Positions 39,078 through 46,929 of a stretch of DNA of 64,000 bases are shown in pieces (positions within the stretch are counted from its first letter, which is position 1; every line of letters begins with the position of its first letter). Made by a program: the position numbers and the translations under genes. The stretch spans positions 124,001 through 188,000 of the forward strand of contig NZ_FUZP01000002.1 in assembly GCF_900167575.1 (NCBI RefSeq), written 5' to 3'. Origin of the DNA: Okibacterium fritillariae. Its GTDB lineage: Bacteria > Actinomycetota > Actinomycetes > Actinomycetales > Microbacteriaceae. Below the pieces are notes generated by a model, which saw only the letters and a list, made by a program, of their open reading frames with translations, made no database searches and was not told the origin of the DNA.

Positions 39078-39457
39078 TCCAGACCAGATACATCGAACAC
39101 CACCGCTACTCGCGGCTCCTCGACCACCTGTCGGGGGACGCCGCGAGTCAGCGGCGCTTCGTCCTCGACTTCGTGAGCCTGTGGACACCGCGCACCGAAC
39201 GCCTGCAACAGGCCCTCGCCACCAACAATCTGCAAGACGCGGATGTCGTGCTCCTCTCCATCCGCTCCTCCTCCACGATGATCGGCGCGATGATGCTCGA
39301 GGCCGCCGCGGGGCTCATCCACTCGGCCGTCAAACGCCGCGACGTGGCCGGAGCTGAGAAGCACGTGGCCCGCCTGCACGAACTGGGCGGCCTGACCTGC
39401 GCCGAGCTGATCTGGATGCTCGAGCATCCCGAGCCCGCCGGCACAAGCGCTTCCTGA
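39074..39457 (+). CDS. Hpt-like protein lacking the phospho-accepting histidine
   Basis: 127-residue all-helical protein. Its TTG start overlaps the TGA of the synthase gene (TTGA), so translation is probably coupled. The second half follows the Hpt pattern: the usual HxLKGSSxxxGA motif appears as L61-SIRSSSTMIGA, followed by helices containing EAAAGLIHSAVKRRDVAGAE and a Leu/His-rich end. Leu61 replaces the His, so it cannot act in a normal phosphorelay. It may bind a response regulator or regulate the synthase by contact. Start-codon choice is supported by overlap and composition, not by a Shine-Dalgarno. Confidence 0.65.
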   Translation: MIQTRYIEHHRYSRLLDHLSGDAASQRRFVLDFVSLWTPRTERLQQALATNNLQDADVVLLSIRSSSTMIGAMMLEAAAGLIHSAVKRRDVAGAEKHVARLHELGGLTCAELIWMLEHPEPAGTSAS

Positions 39458-39640
39458 GCTTCTCTCGCTCCTGGACGGCTCCCCGGCCGTCGCCCGCACC
39501 ACCGCAAGACCGCACCACCGCAACACCCGCCGCGGATGCTCCCAGCCACCGCCGCGGATCTCCCCCTCCCCGTTCTTCCCCGCTTTTCCCCGTTCGCCCC
39601 CGCGACTCCGCCAGATTCGCCGCAGCTCCCGCCGAGCGCT
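39458..39640. other. Intergenic region without gene
   Basis: C-rich, pyrimidine-biased sequence between the convergent Hpt-like gene and response regulator. Open frames through it are antisense or composition-driven and show no family similarity. The second half of the gap (39641-39842) holds a tandem repeat and a terminator. Confidence 0.6.
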
Positions 39641-39793
39641 CCTCGTCGTACCCGCCGAGCGCTCCTCGTCGTACCCACCGGGCATCCCCGTCGTACCCGT
39701 CGAGCATCTCTGTCGTACCCGTCGAGCATCCCCGTCGTGCCCGCCGAGTATCCCCGTCGTACCCGCCGCATCCCTCCTCGCCCCGCCGGGCAC
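39641..39793 (+). repeat. 22-bp tandem repeat array (about 7 units)
   Basis: Units resemble CCCCGTCGTACCCGTCGAGC plus AT. Full 22-nt units start at 39664, 39686, 39708 and 39730; a 23-nt unit lies at 39641, a 20-nt unit at 39752 and a diverged unit at 39772. There are no spacers between units, so it is not a CRISPR array. Probably a variable-number repeat. It lies just beyond the terminator of the response-regulator gene. Confidence 0.85.
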
Positions 39794-39797
39794 ACAA

Positions 39798-39820
39798 AAG
39801 CCCCGCCAGGAGCGGGGCTT
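39798..39820 (-). terminator. Terminator of the response-regulator gene
   Basis: 9-bp stem AAGCCCCGC/GCGGGGCTT with a 5-nt loop. On the minus strand it is followed by TTTTGTG. It lies 22 nt beyond the stop of the response-regulator gene. Confidence 0.8.
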
Positions 39821-39842
39821 CATGGTGTGTATCGTCGGAGCG

Positions 39843-40889
39843 TCAGGCCTCGACCGCGGCCAGGCGATAGCCGACACCGCGCACGGTCTCGATCCAGCGC
39901 GGCGAGGTGATGCTGTCGCCCAATTTGCGCCGCAGGTTGCCCATGTGCACTTCGACGACGCGTTTGTCGGCTTCATTGATGTAATAGGCGGTGACGTAGC
40001 TCTCGCCGCGCAGCAGCAGCGCCAGGTCGGCCTTCGAGCGCACGCGTCGATTCGATTCCATGAGCGCGTGGATCAGGTCGAATTCGCTGCGCGTGAGGTC
40101 CACTTCTTTTTTGTCGAGCTCGACGATGCGCATCTCGGGGTGCAGGCGCAGCCCGTTGTGGGTCAGCCATCCCTCGGTCTGGGTGTGGGCGGCGGATGCG
40201 GGGGCGGCATCGGCATCGGTCGACCCGGGTGCGGCGGGCGCATCGTCGAGATGCGCTGCGGCGGAGCCACCGGCAGGGCTGGCCGCCGATTCGACCGGGG
40301 TGGGCGCATCGGGCGTCGCCGAAGCCGGTGCCGACGCGGCGGGCGCGGCGGGGGAGTAGGTGACGGGTGCCGGGGCAGCGGGCGTGTGGGTGGTCTGCTC
40401 GGGCGGGGCGCTCACGGGCGTGATGACGCCGGGGGCCGCGGGGGCGCTCGATTCCGAGCCGAAGGGCTGAACGGCCACGGCGTCGGCGCTGCCGAGGGGA
40501 GACCCCGCAGCGCGAGGGCGGCGCAACATGGCCTCGATGCGGGCGCGCAGTTCGCGCGGCCGGAAGGGCTTGGTCAGATAGTCGTCGGCGCCCGCTTCGA
40601 GCCCCTGCAGGGTGTCGATCTCCTCGTTCATGGCCGTGAGCATGACGATGTAGGTCGATGAGAAGGCGCGGATGCGGCGGGCGGCCTCGAAGCCGTCGAT
40701 GCCGGGAAGGCTCACGTCGAGCGTGGTGACGATGGGGTCGTAGGCGCGCACGGCCTGCACGCCGTCCAGCCCGTTGCCGGTCGAAACGGTCTCGAAACCG
40801 GCCTGTGTGAGCACGGTCTCCAACAGGTGCCGGATGTCCGGGTCGTCTTCGATTATGACGGCGACGCGCCGTTCCCCCTGAGTCATCAT
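39843..40889 (-). CDS. OmpR-family response regulator with long Pro/Ala linker
   Basis: 348 residues. The receiver domain (about 8-125) has the acidic pair EDD (14-16), phospho-acceptor Asp58 in TTLDVSLPGIDG and Lys in YLTKPF. The winged-helix DNA-binding domain is at about 245-345 and ends WIETVRGVGYRL. Between them is an extra linker of about 105 residues, nearly all Ala, Pro, Ser and Thr; normal OmpR-type linkers are 5-20 residues. It is the only response regulator near the histidine kinase at 33864, its likely partner. It lies 93 nt downstream of the GH6 gene on the same strand, with an AT-rich promoter-like gap between. Confidence 0.92.
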   Translation of the reverse strand: MMTQGERRVAVIIEDDPDIRHLLETVLTQAGFETVSTGNGLDGVQAVRAYDPIVTTLDVSLPGIDGFEAARRIRAFSSTYIVMLTAMNEEIDTLQGLEAGADDYLTKPFRPRELRARIEAMLRRPRAAGSPLGSADAVAVQPFGSESSAPAAPGVITPVSAPPEQTTHTPAAPAPVTYSPAAPAASAPASATPDAPTPVESAASPAGGSAAAHLDDAPAAPGSTDADAAPASAAHTQTEGWLTHNGLRLHPEMRIVELDKKEVDLTRSEFDLIHALMESNRRVRSKADLALLLRGESYVTAYYINEADKRVVEVHMGNLRRKLGDSITSPRWIETVRGVGYRLAAVEA

Positions 40890-40982
40890 CAGGCCGATGC
40901 TACCAATGGAGAAGTGCTAAAACGCATAATTCCTCGGATCAAGTGATAAACGGTATCATTTGCCCCCGCGCGGGTGACGCGG
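40890..40982 (-). promoter_or_regulatory. AT-rich promoter region of the response regulator
   Basis: A 93-nt gap, much richer in A+T than its surroundings, containing the dyad TGATA-aacgg-TATCA at 40944-40958. It may bind the regulator itself. The exact -10 box is not clear. Confidence 0.4.
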
Positions 40983-41990
40983 CTACCACCCGGCGTTGCG
41001 CGTGAGTTCGAGTGCCGACGTCGGCCACCAGGCGCCCGCGACCGGTCCACCGTTGCACTGCCCGTCGCTTTCGCCCGGTGCCTTGATCCAGAGGTTGGCG
41101 TCGTGGTGGCTGCCGTCCGAGACGATCCCGGGGGTGGCTCCGAGGGCGCGGCCGCTCGGGTTGCACCAGTCGCCGTTCGATCCGTTGCCATTGCGCGAGG
41201 TGTCGATCACGTAGTGGCTGTTGCCCGTGAGCTGCGAGAGCTTCTCGGCATAGTCGTGTTCGATGTCGTCGGCGTTGTAGTTCGAGACGTTGCTGGCGAA
41301 ACCGCGCGCCTCGCCGATGCCCGCGTCGGTCAGCAGGCGAGCCATGTCTTCGGCGCTGCGCCACGTCGAGTGCCCGCCGTCGAGGTAGATGGTGGCGTCG
41401 GCCTTGTGCAAGATGTCGACGGCCGACCGCACCTCGCCCACGCGCTGCGACTCGTTGTTGCACTGCTGGGCGAGGGCCAGGGCATCCGGTTCGACGATGT
41501 AGATGGGGGATTTCTCGGAATCGGCCGAGCTCTCTTGGCCCGCCGTCGCAATCTCGCCGACCCAGCTGTAATAGTCCTGGGTGCTCGACAGGCCACCCGA
41601 GGACTCGTTGCCGCAGTCTCGATTGGGCACGCCGTAGATGACGAAGACGGGGAGGTGGCCCGTGCGGAACGCATCGCCCGTGACCTGGCGCACATAGGTG
41701 CCGACCTCGCCGCGCGGGTATTCCTCGGGCGTCAGCCAGATGGCCGTCGGGGTGTCGGCCAGGCGTTGGTAGAGGGCGGCGTTCGCGGTCTGACCCGCTC
41801 GTGTCGCGTCCGAGGCCGCGTTGGCTGCAAGCGAGTCGGGGTCTGCGTAGAGGCTCACCTCGGTGAACGGGTTGCGATCGGGCGGCGGCGTGAGGAACAC
41901 GATGGCGAACACACTCCCAATGGCGAGCAGCGGAGCGAAGATGATCGCCAGCGTCGCCGTGAGGCGTCGGCGTTTCGGGGCAGCGCCCAC
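40983..41990 (-). CDS. Membrane-anchored GH6 beta-1,4-glucanase-like protein
   Basis: 335 residues from a GTG with GAGGA upstream. An N-terminal basic stretch and hydrophobic helix (ATLAIIFAPLLAIGSVFAIVFL) act as an uncleaved anchor or signal. The catalytic domain shows GH6 motifs: PVFVIYGVPNRDCG, the acid-region YIVEPDALALA, IYLDGGHSTW, the NVSNY block and WIKAPGESDG near the end. GH6 enzymes invert beta-1,4-glucosidic bonds; family members accompany cellulose-like synthases in Streptomyces (CslZ). It is located beside a processive GT2 and two-component genes, so a polymer-trimming role is a reasonable inference. It is divergent from the SGNH lipoprotein gene. Confidence 0.88.
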   Translation of the reverse strand: MGAAPKRRRLTATLAIIFAPLLAIGSVFAIVFLTPPPDRNPFTEVSLYADPDSLAANAASDATRAGQTANAALYQRLADTPTAIWLTPEEYPRGEVGTYVRQVTGDAFRTGHLPVFVIYGVPNRDCGNESSGGLSSTQDYYSWVGEIATAGQESSADSEKSPIYIVEPDALALAQQCNNESQRVGEVRSAVDILHKADATIYLDGGHSTWRSAEDMARLLTDAGIGEARGFASNVSNYNADDIEHDYAEKLSQLTGNSHYVIDTSRNGNGSNGDWCNPSGRALGATPGIVSDGSHHDANLWIKAPGESDGQCNGGPVAGAWWPTSALELTRNAGW

Positions 41991-42123
41991 GGTGTCCTCG
42001 CGATTCTTTCGGGGCCTGAAGTGTGGATAACTCTATCCCGCGAAACGGGGCGAATTGAGCGAGATCGTGTCCCCAGTTTGTGCCGCGCGCAATCCGGCAT
42101 GTCGCCCGCGCCGAACAAGGGAT

Positions 42124-42840
42124 ATGACGTCGTCTCCCTCTGTGCGTTCCCGCCTCTCCCGTTGGGGTGCCGTCCTCGCGGGACTCGTCGCCGTGCCGCT
42201 CGCGCTCGCCGGCTGTGCACCGGGCGGTGGGGATGCCTCGGGCCCGACATCCACCGTGCCCGCCCCCGACCTGCCGGCCGACGCCCCGGTCGTCGCGTTC
42301 TATGGCGACTCCTACACGCTCGGCACGGGCGCCACGGATGCCGCCAACCGCTGGTCGACGGTCATCTGCCGCGAGAACGGCTGGCGCGAGGTGAACCCCA
42401 GCGTCAACGGCCTGGGCTTCGTCAACAACCGCACGCCCGATGTCGACCTCGTCGAGCAGGTCATCGACGCCGATCCCGACATCGTGTTCGTGACGATGGG
42501 TTTGAACGACAATTTCTCGTATGACAGCCGGGCGGATGACATCCACGCGGCCATCGACCGCGACATCGACGCCTTGCACGGTGCCCTGCCCGACGCGCGC
42601 CTCATCGTGGTCGAACCGTTCTGGTACACCGACGACCGTCCCGAATCGCTCGGCGTGATCAGCGGCTGGGTGAAGGATGCCGCGAAAGAGGCCGATGCCG
42701 ACTACATTCCGGGTGCCTCGCACTGGATCGAAGGCCACCCCGAATGGATGGCGGGAGACGGCCTGCACCCCAACGACGAGGGCTACACCGAGATGGCCGA
42801 TCGGATGCGTGAAGAGCTCACGAAACTCGGCATAAGCTAG
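42124..42840 (+). CDS. SGNH/GDSL hydrolase lipoprotein
   Basis: 238 residues, ATG after AAGGG. The signal peptide ends in lipobox LAGC, so it is a cell-surface lipoprotein. Block I is FYGDSYTLG (catalytic Ser), block III is MGLNDN and block V is DGLHPNDEGY (Asp and His). The family includes esterases that remove or add acetyl groups on polysaccharides. The neighbouring GH6 and synthase suggest an acyl-editing role on the exopolysaccharide, but lipid or other ester substrates remain possible. Its stop is 4 nt before mqo. Confidence 0.85.
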   Translation: MTSSPSVRSRLSRWGAVLAGLVAVPLALAGCAPGGGDASGPTSTVPAPDLPADAPVVAFYGDSYTLGTGATDAANRWSTVICRENGWREVNPSVNGLGFVNNRTPDVDLVEQVIDADPDIVFVTMGLNDNFSYDSRADDIHAAIDRDIDALHGALPDARLIVVEPFWYTDDRPESLGVISGWVKDAAKEADADYIPGASHWIEGHPEWMAGDGLHPNDEGYTEMADRMREELTKLGIS

Positions 42841-42844
42841 GGGA

Positions 42845-44326
42845 ATGACCGATAAAAAGCCGGTTGACGTCGTCCTCATCGGCGGCGGCATCATGAGTGC
42901 CACCCTCGCCGTTCTGCTGAAGCAATTGCAGCCCGATTGGACCATCGAGGTCTTCGAGCGACTGGGCGACGTTGCCCTCGAATCATCCAACCCGTGGAAC
43001 AACGCGGGAACGGGCCACGCGGCCCTGTGCGAGCTCAACTACATGCCCCAGGGTGCCGACGGCGAGGTCGACCCGGGCAAGGCGATCAGCATCAACGAGC
43101 AGTTCCAGCTCAGCCGCCAGTTTTGGGCTCACCTCGTGCGTGAGGGCCAGCTGGGCGACCCGTCGTCGTTCATCAACACGGCGCCGCACATGACGTTCGT
43201 GCGCGGTGAACGCGACGTCGAATACCTGAAGAAGCGCTACGAGTCGCTGAAGGAACAGCCGCTCTTCGGTGATATCGAGTATTCCGAAGACAGCCGCGTC
43301 ATCAATCAGTGGGCGCCGTTGCTCATGAAGAAGCGCCGTGCGGGCGAGCCGTTCGCGGCCACGCGCGTGCACACGGGCACCGACGTCGACTTCGGCGCGC
43401 TCACCCACAAGCTCTTCGACGCGGCGGTCGCTGACGGCGGTGTGGGCCTCAACCTCAACTTCGAGGTGCGCGGGCTCAAGAAGCACAAGGACGGCACGTG
43501 GGGCATCCGCTTCCGCGACCTGGTCGGCCGCACGCCCGGCACCATCAACGCGCGCTTCGTCTTCGTGGGCGCCGGCGGATGGGCCCTCAAGCTGCTGCAG
43601 AAGTCGGGCATCCCCGAGGTCAAGGGCTACGGCGTCTTCCCCATCTCGGGCCAGTTCCTGCGCACCGACAACCCGAAGGTCGTCGCCGAGCACACCGCCA
43701 AGGTTTACAGCCAGGCCGCCGTGGGCGCGCCGCCCATGTCGGTGCCGCACCTCGACACGCGCGTGGTCGACGGCGAGGCCAGCCTGCTGTTCGGGCCCTA
43801 TGCCGGCTTCAGCCCGAAGTTCTTGAAGAACGGCTCGATCACCGACCTGGTCACGCAGGTGCGCCCGCACAACCTGGTGCCCATGCTGGCGGTCGCCAAG
43901 GACAACCCGTCGCTGCTGAAGTACCTCATCGGCGAGCTGCTGGCGTCGCGCGCCAAGAAGTTCGAGGCGCTGCGCGAGTTCATGCCCACGGCGCGCGAAG
44001 AGGATTGGTACCTCATCACGGCCGGCCAGCGCGCCCAGGTCATGAAGAAGGACGCGAAGAAGGGCGGCGTGCTGCAGTTCGGCACCGAGGTCATCGCGGC
44101 GGCCGACGGATCGATCGCGGGTCTCCTGGGCGCCTCGCCCGGCGCCTCGACGGCCGTTCCCATCATGTTGGATGTCCTGAAGCGCTGCTTCCCCGACGAG
44201 CTCGCCTCGTGGCAGCCCCGCATCCGCGAGATGATCCCCACTTACGGCGAGACGCTCAACGACAACCCCGAGAAGGCCCGCGCCGTCATGGCGTCGACCG
44301 CCGAGGCGTTGAAGATCGCCGACTGA
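42845..44326 (+). CDS. mqo: Malate:quinone oxidoreductase
   Basis: 493 residues, full length. FAD-dependent peripheral membrane enzyme that oxidises malate to oxaloacetate and reduces quinone, replacing or complementing NAD-malate dehydrogenase in the TCA cycle. Seen: the FAD motif VLIGGGIMSATLA, SSNPWNNAGTGHAALCELNY, and the late motifs ITAGQRAQVMKKD and GLLGASPGASTAVPIM. Start ATG after TAGGGGA. A terminator follows at 44363. Confidence 0.97.
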   Translation: MTDKKPVDVVLIGGGIMSATLAVLLKQLQPDWTIEVFERLGDVALESSNPWNNAGTGHAALCELNYMPQGADGEVDPGKAISINEQFQLSRQFWAHLVREGQLGDPSSFINTAPHMTFVRGERDVEYLKKRYESLKEQPLFGDIEYSEDSRVINQWAPLLMKKRRAGEPFAATRVHTGTDVDFGALTHKLFDAAVADGGVGLNLNFEVRGLKKHKDGTWGIRFRDLVGRTPGTINARFVFVGAGGWALKLLQKSGIPEVKGYGVFPISGQFLRTDNPKVVAEHTAKVYSQAAVGAPPMSVPHLDTRVVDGEASLLFGPYAGFSPKFLKNGSITDLVTQVRPHNLVPMLAVAKDNPSLLKYLIGELLASRAKKFEALREFMPTAREEDWYLITAGQRAQVMKKDAKKGGVLQFGTEVIAAADGSIAGLLGASPGASTAVPIMLDVLKRCFPDELASWQPRIREMIPTYGETLNDNPEKARAVMASTAEALKIAD

Positions 44327-44362
44327 CGCGCGCATTCCTCCGCGCGACCGAGCGCGGAACTC

Positions 44363-44396
44363 GAGGCGGTATCCGGTTGAGGCCGGGTGCCGCCTC
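44363..44396 (+). terminator. Terminator after mqo
   Basis: 14-bp stem with two G-U pairs (GAGGCGGTATCCGG with CCGGGTGCCGCCTC), 6-nt loop, then TTCGTGT. It starts 37 nt after the mqo stop. Confidence 0.8.
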
Positions 44397-44475
44397 TTCG
44401 TGTCTGCGGCCGGGCGTTTCGATCCCGGGACGCGATCCCGTCGAGCGCTGTCGAATAAGGCGTCCTTCTTGCTAG

Positions 44476-44491
44476 CATTGATATATCAATG
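44476..44491. promoter_or_regulatory. 16-bp perfect palindrome (candidate operator)
   Basis: CATTGATATATCAATG, the most A/T-rich perfect dyad in the window, 21 nt upstream of the surface-protein ATG and thus inside the expected core promoter. Its form suits a dimeric repressor. No cognate regulator is adjacent. Confidence 0.6.
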
Positions 44492-44511
44492 TATCGACGA
44501 GAGGGATCTGT

Positions 44512-45663
44512 ATGTCTGTCGGAAACACAAAGAGGGCGACCGCCCTGCAGCTCGGAGCTGTTGGCATCCTGCTGGGGGCGGTGATCACGGCCCCGGCGCT
44601 CAGTGCGGCCCTGGCGGCCGAGCCGTCGTCCGTCGAGAAGATCAGCGAGACAGAGGCTCGCTTCGTGCTGCCGGGTGGGGTGACGGCGACGATGTCGCTC
44701 GCCGGTGGTTCGCGCACGTTCGACGAGGTCGGCGTGCTCAATCTCGGCAACTCGACGGCGGGCATGTACAGCCCCCAGATCGACCCCGATCAGACACAGT
44801 CCGTCAGGGTCGATGTTCCCACGAGCTGCCGCCGGGGACAGACCTGCAACGACGGCCAGATCATCCTGAGCTTCAGCAAGCCCGTCACGGGGTTGTCCGT
44901 GCATATCGCCGAATTCGGTGGCGGAAACGGGGCCGACGGCTGGAAGCTGGCGTCGTCGATCCCCGCCGGTGCTGCGATGAGCCCGTCGAGCGGTAACACG
45001 TTCCTCGACGATGGCGACGGTTTCCTGAGCGGAATATCGACCGGATGTTCGACGAGCACCGGTGGCTGTGGTTCCCTGGTCATCGCGAGCGACAAGCCCG
45101 TTACGGAGCTTCGATTCGACGCGCGCACAACCGGGACGATGATCCTGGGTGGGGGCGGCATCGATGGATACAAGGTCTCGGTGAGTGCTGCGGCCGTGCC
45201 GACTCCGACGCCTACTCCGACGCCGACGCCTACGCCTACGCCTACGCCTACGCCTACGCCTACGCCTACGCCTACGCCGACGCCGACGCCGACGCCGACG
45301 CCTACTCCTACCCCGACTCCCACGCCGACACCGACGCCCACTCCGACGCCGAGGCCTACGGCGACTCCGACCCCAACCCCGACGCCTACTCCTACCCCGA
45401 CTCCTACCCCGACTCCTACCCCGACTCCGACGCCCACGCCCACGCCCACGCCCACGCCCACGCCCACGCCCACGCCCACCCCGACCGCAACCTCGACGCC
45501 GACTCCGGCGGCCGTGATCGTTCCCGAGAAGCCGAAGCCGACCCCGGCCACGCTTCCGTCGACCGGTGCGGGTGACGTGTCGCTCGTCGCGGGTGGTGTC
45601 GCCGTACTCGCGCTCGCCGGCGCGGTCATCGCCGTGACGCGTCGGGTGCGACGCAACCGCTAG
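44512..45663 (+). CDS. LPxTG-anchored surface protein with Pro-Thr stalk
   Basis: 383 residues. ATG after GAGAGGG. Signal peptide 1-36, an extracellular beta-rich domain at about 37-225 with two Cys pairs (TSCRRGQTC and [12 protein letters not shown]), then a (Pro-Thr)n stalk of about 100 residues. LPSTG follows at 348-352, then a hydrophobic helix and the basic end RRVRRNR. A sortase should attach it to the peptidoglycan. It is paralogous to the protein at 46930. The domain is of unknown function; ligand binding or adhesion would be typical. The stalk DNA is hexanucleotide-repetitive and likely to vary in length. Confidence 0.85.
   Translation: MSVGNTKRATALQLGAVGILLGAVITAPALSAALAAEPSSVEKISETEARFVLPGGVTATMSLAGGSRTFDEVGVLNLGNSTAGMYSPQIDPDQTQSVRVDVPTSCRRGQTCNDGQIILSFSKPVTGLSVHIAEFGGGNGADGWKLASSIPAGAAMSPSSGNTFLDDGDGFLSGISTGCSTSTGGCGSLVIASDKPVTELRFDARTTGTMILGGGGIDGYKVSVSAAAVPTPTPTPTPTPTPTPTPTPTPTPTPTPTPTPTPTPTPTPTPTPTPTPTPTPRPTATPTPTPTPTPTPTPTPTPTPTPTPTPTPTPTPTPTPTPTPTATSTPTPAAVIVPEKPKPTPATLPSTGAGDVSLVAGGVAVLALAGAVIAVTRRVRRNR
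45199..45485 (+). repeat. Hexanucleotide repeats encoding the Pro-Thr stalk
   Basis: Homogeneous blocks of synonymous units: CCTACG x8 (45229-45276), CCGACG x4 (45277-45300), then mixed units, then CCCACG x7 (45433-45474). All encode Pro-Thr. Block homogeneity points to replication slippage. Confidence 0.9.
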
Positions 45664-45713
45664 AACGACGCACACGATCATCCCGCCGCCCCGCACGGTG
45701 GCCGGATGACCAC

Positions 45714-45747
45714 GGAGGCCCGGACGATATCGATCGTCCGGGCCTCC
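45714..45747 (+). terminator. Terminator after the LPxTG protein
   Basis: Perfect 15-bp stem beginning GGAGGCCCGGACGAT, with a 4-nt loop, between the surface protein and tdk. Confidence 0.85.
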
Positions 45748-45785
45748 CGTCGTGCGCCGGCCGTGCCGCCGACTAGGCTTTCCGC

Positions 45786-46451
45786 GTGGCAAAACTCTAC
45801 TTCCGCTACGGCGCGATGAACTCGGGCAAGTCGACGGCGCTCCTGCAGGCGGCCTACAACTATGAGGAGCGCGGGCACAGCGTGCTGCTCGCGAAGCCCG
45901 CCGTCGACACAAAGGGCGACCGCCACATCCAGAGCCGCCTGGGCGTCGCGCGCGAGGTCGACTACGTCATCACGGGTGCCGACGATTCGTACGACCTCTT
46001 CCAGCGCCATCGCGCCGAGCGGCTGGCCGCCGACAAGCTAGACGTCAGCTGCCTGCTCGTCGACGAGGCCCAATTTTTGACGGATGCCCAGGTGGACGGG
46101 TTGTTGCGCATTGCCCTGCTCGAGGGCATCCCTGTTCTTGCCTATGGCATCCGCACCGACTTTCTGACCGTTGCCTTTCCCGGCAGCCGGCGGTTGCTCG
46201 AGGTGGCCCACAGCCTCGAAGAGCTGAAGACCATCTGCCGGTGCGGCCGCAAGGCCATCTTCAACGGGCGGCTCATCGGTGACCGCTTCACGTTCGATGG
46301 CGCCCAGGTGGCGATCGACGGCGAAGAGGTCGCCTACGAGTCGCTGTGTGGCGTGTGCTACCTGCAGGAGTCGGGCGGTGTTCTGGGCGCGGGGCGCACG
46401 GCCGGCGGCGACCGCGACGGCGACCGCGATCGAGACGGCGGCCGCCCGTGA
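45786..46451 (+). CDS. tdk: Thymidine kinase
   Basis: 221 residues from a GTG. Type II thymidine kinase that salvages thymidine to dTMP. Seen: the P-loop GAMNSGKSTALLQ, the Walker B-type LLVDEAQFL, and zinc cysteines in TICRCGRKA plus SLCGVCYL. The tail after about residue 200 is Asp/Arg/Gly-rich and atypical. Its TGA overlaps the GTG of the next small gene. Confidence 0.95.
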   Translation: MAKLYFRYGAMNSGKSTALLQAAYNYEERGHSVLLAKPAVDTKGDRHIQSRLGVAREVDYVITGADDSYDLFQRHRAERLAADKLDVSCLLVDEAQFLTDAQVDGLLRIALLEGIPVLAYGIRTDFLTVAFPGSRRLLEVAHSLEELKTICRCGRKAIFNGRLIGDRFTFDGAQVAIDGEEVAYESLCGVCYLQESGGVLGAGRTAGGDRDGDRDRDGGRP

Positions 46452-46657
46452 GCGGTGGGGGAGGCCGACCGTTCATCGGCACGATCCTGTGCGGGGTGGC
46501 GGCGGTCGTCTTCGCGAGCCTCGCCGCGCTCGCCTTCACGGGCGGCGACGCCGGAACGGGCGTGCTCTACCTCGTGCTCACGGCCCTGTGGGTCGGCATG
46601 GCCGCCGTGCTGCAGCGGCGCCGGGGTGGACGTCGCCGGGATGGGCGACGCCGCTAG
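46448..46657 (+). CDS. Small two-helix membrane protein coupled to tdk
   Basis: 69 residues. GTG overlaps the tdk stop (GTGA). Two hydrophobic stretches (IGTILCGVAAVVFASLAALAF and VLYLVLTALWVGMAAVL) are followed by a basic Arg-rich C-terminus. Not recognised. The coupling and composition support a real gene, but there is no functional hint. Confidence 0.6.
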   Translation: MSGGGGRPFIGTILCGVAAVVFASLAALAFTGGDAGTGVLYLVLTALWVGMAAVLQRRRGGRRRDGRRR

Positions 46658-46929
46658 TTCCGCCCGTGCGCGGCCGTTCTCAACAGGCCGCAGTCGTGCT
46701 TCTTGTCCACGGATGCGTGCGACACGCCGATTTTCGGCACGCGATGTGAGTTGTTTGTTTGTGTCCCCCGCGCGGGTGCCCCTCGTCCGAGGGCTGCAAC
46801 TGCGCCGCACGGGCCGGTGCATGACCCTCCTGAACTGAGGATGTCTCGAGTTGCTGGGTCGCGAGCGGGGCGGGCGTCGAGTCGGATTTGCCATTCTGGA
46901 ATTCCACTCAACGACACAAGGGATGCATC
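46658..46929 (+). other. Long leader upstream of the second surface protein
   Basis: 272 nt without a supported gene. It has a short T/G-rich stretch (TTGTTTGTTTGTG near 46752) and moderate-GC sequence close to the next start. No known riboswitch pattern is recognised. Confidence 0.4.

Noticed and set aside
39641-39793. CRISPR-like array
   Set aside because: The 22-bp units are directly adjacent with no unique spacers and there are no cas genes.
42121-44326. Functional link of mqo to the polysaccharide locus
   Set aside because: mqo starts 4 nt after the SGNH gene, but it is a central TCA enzyme; proximity alone is not evidence for a role.
44242-45912. Minus-strand frame with long Arg/Gly runs
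   Set aside because: The runs are the antisense of the Pro-Thr repeat; no start signal and no domain.
46658-46929. Riboswitch or c-di-GMP aptamer in the leader of the second surface protein
   Set aside because: No known aptamer core or strong terminator/antiterminator pair could be recognised.
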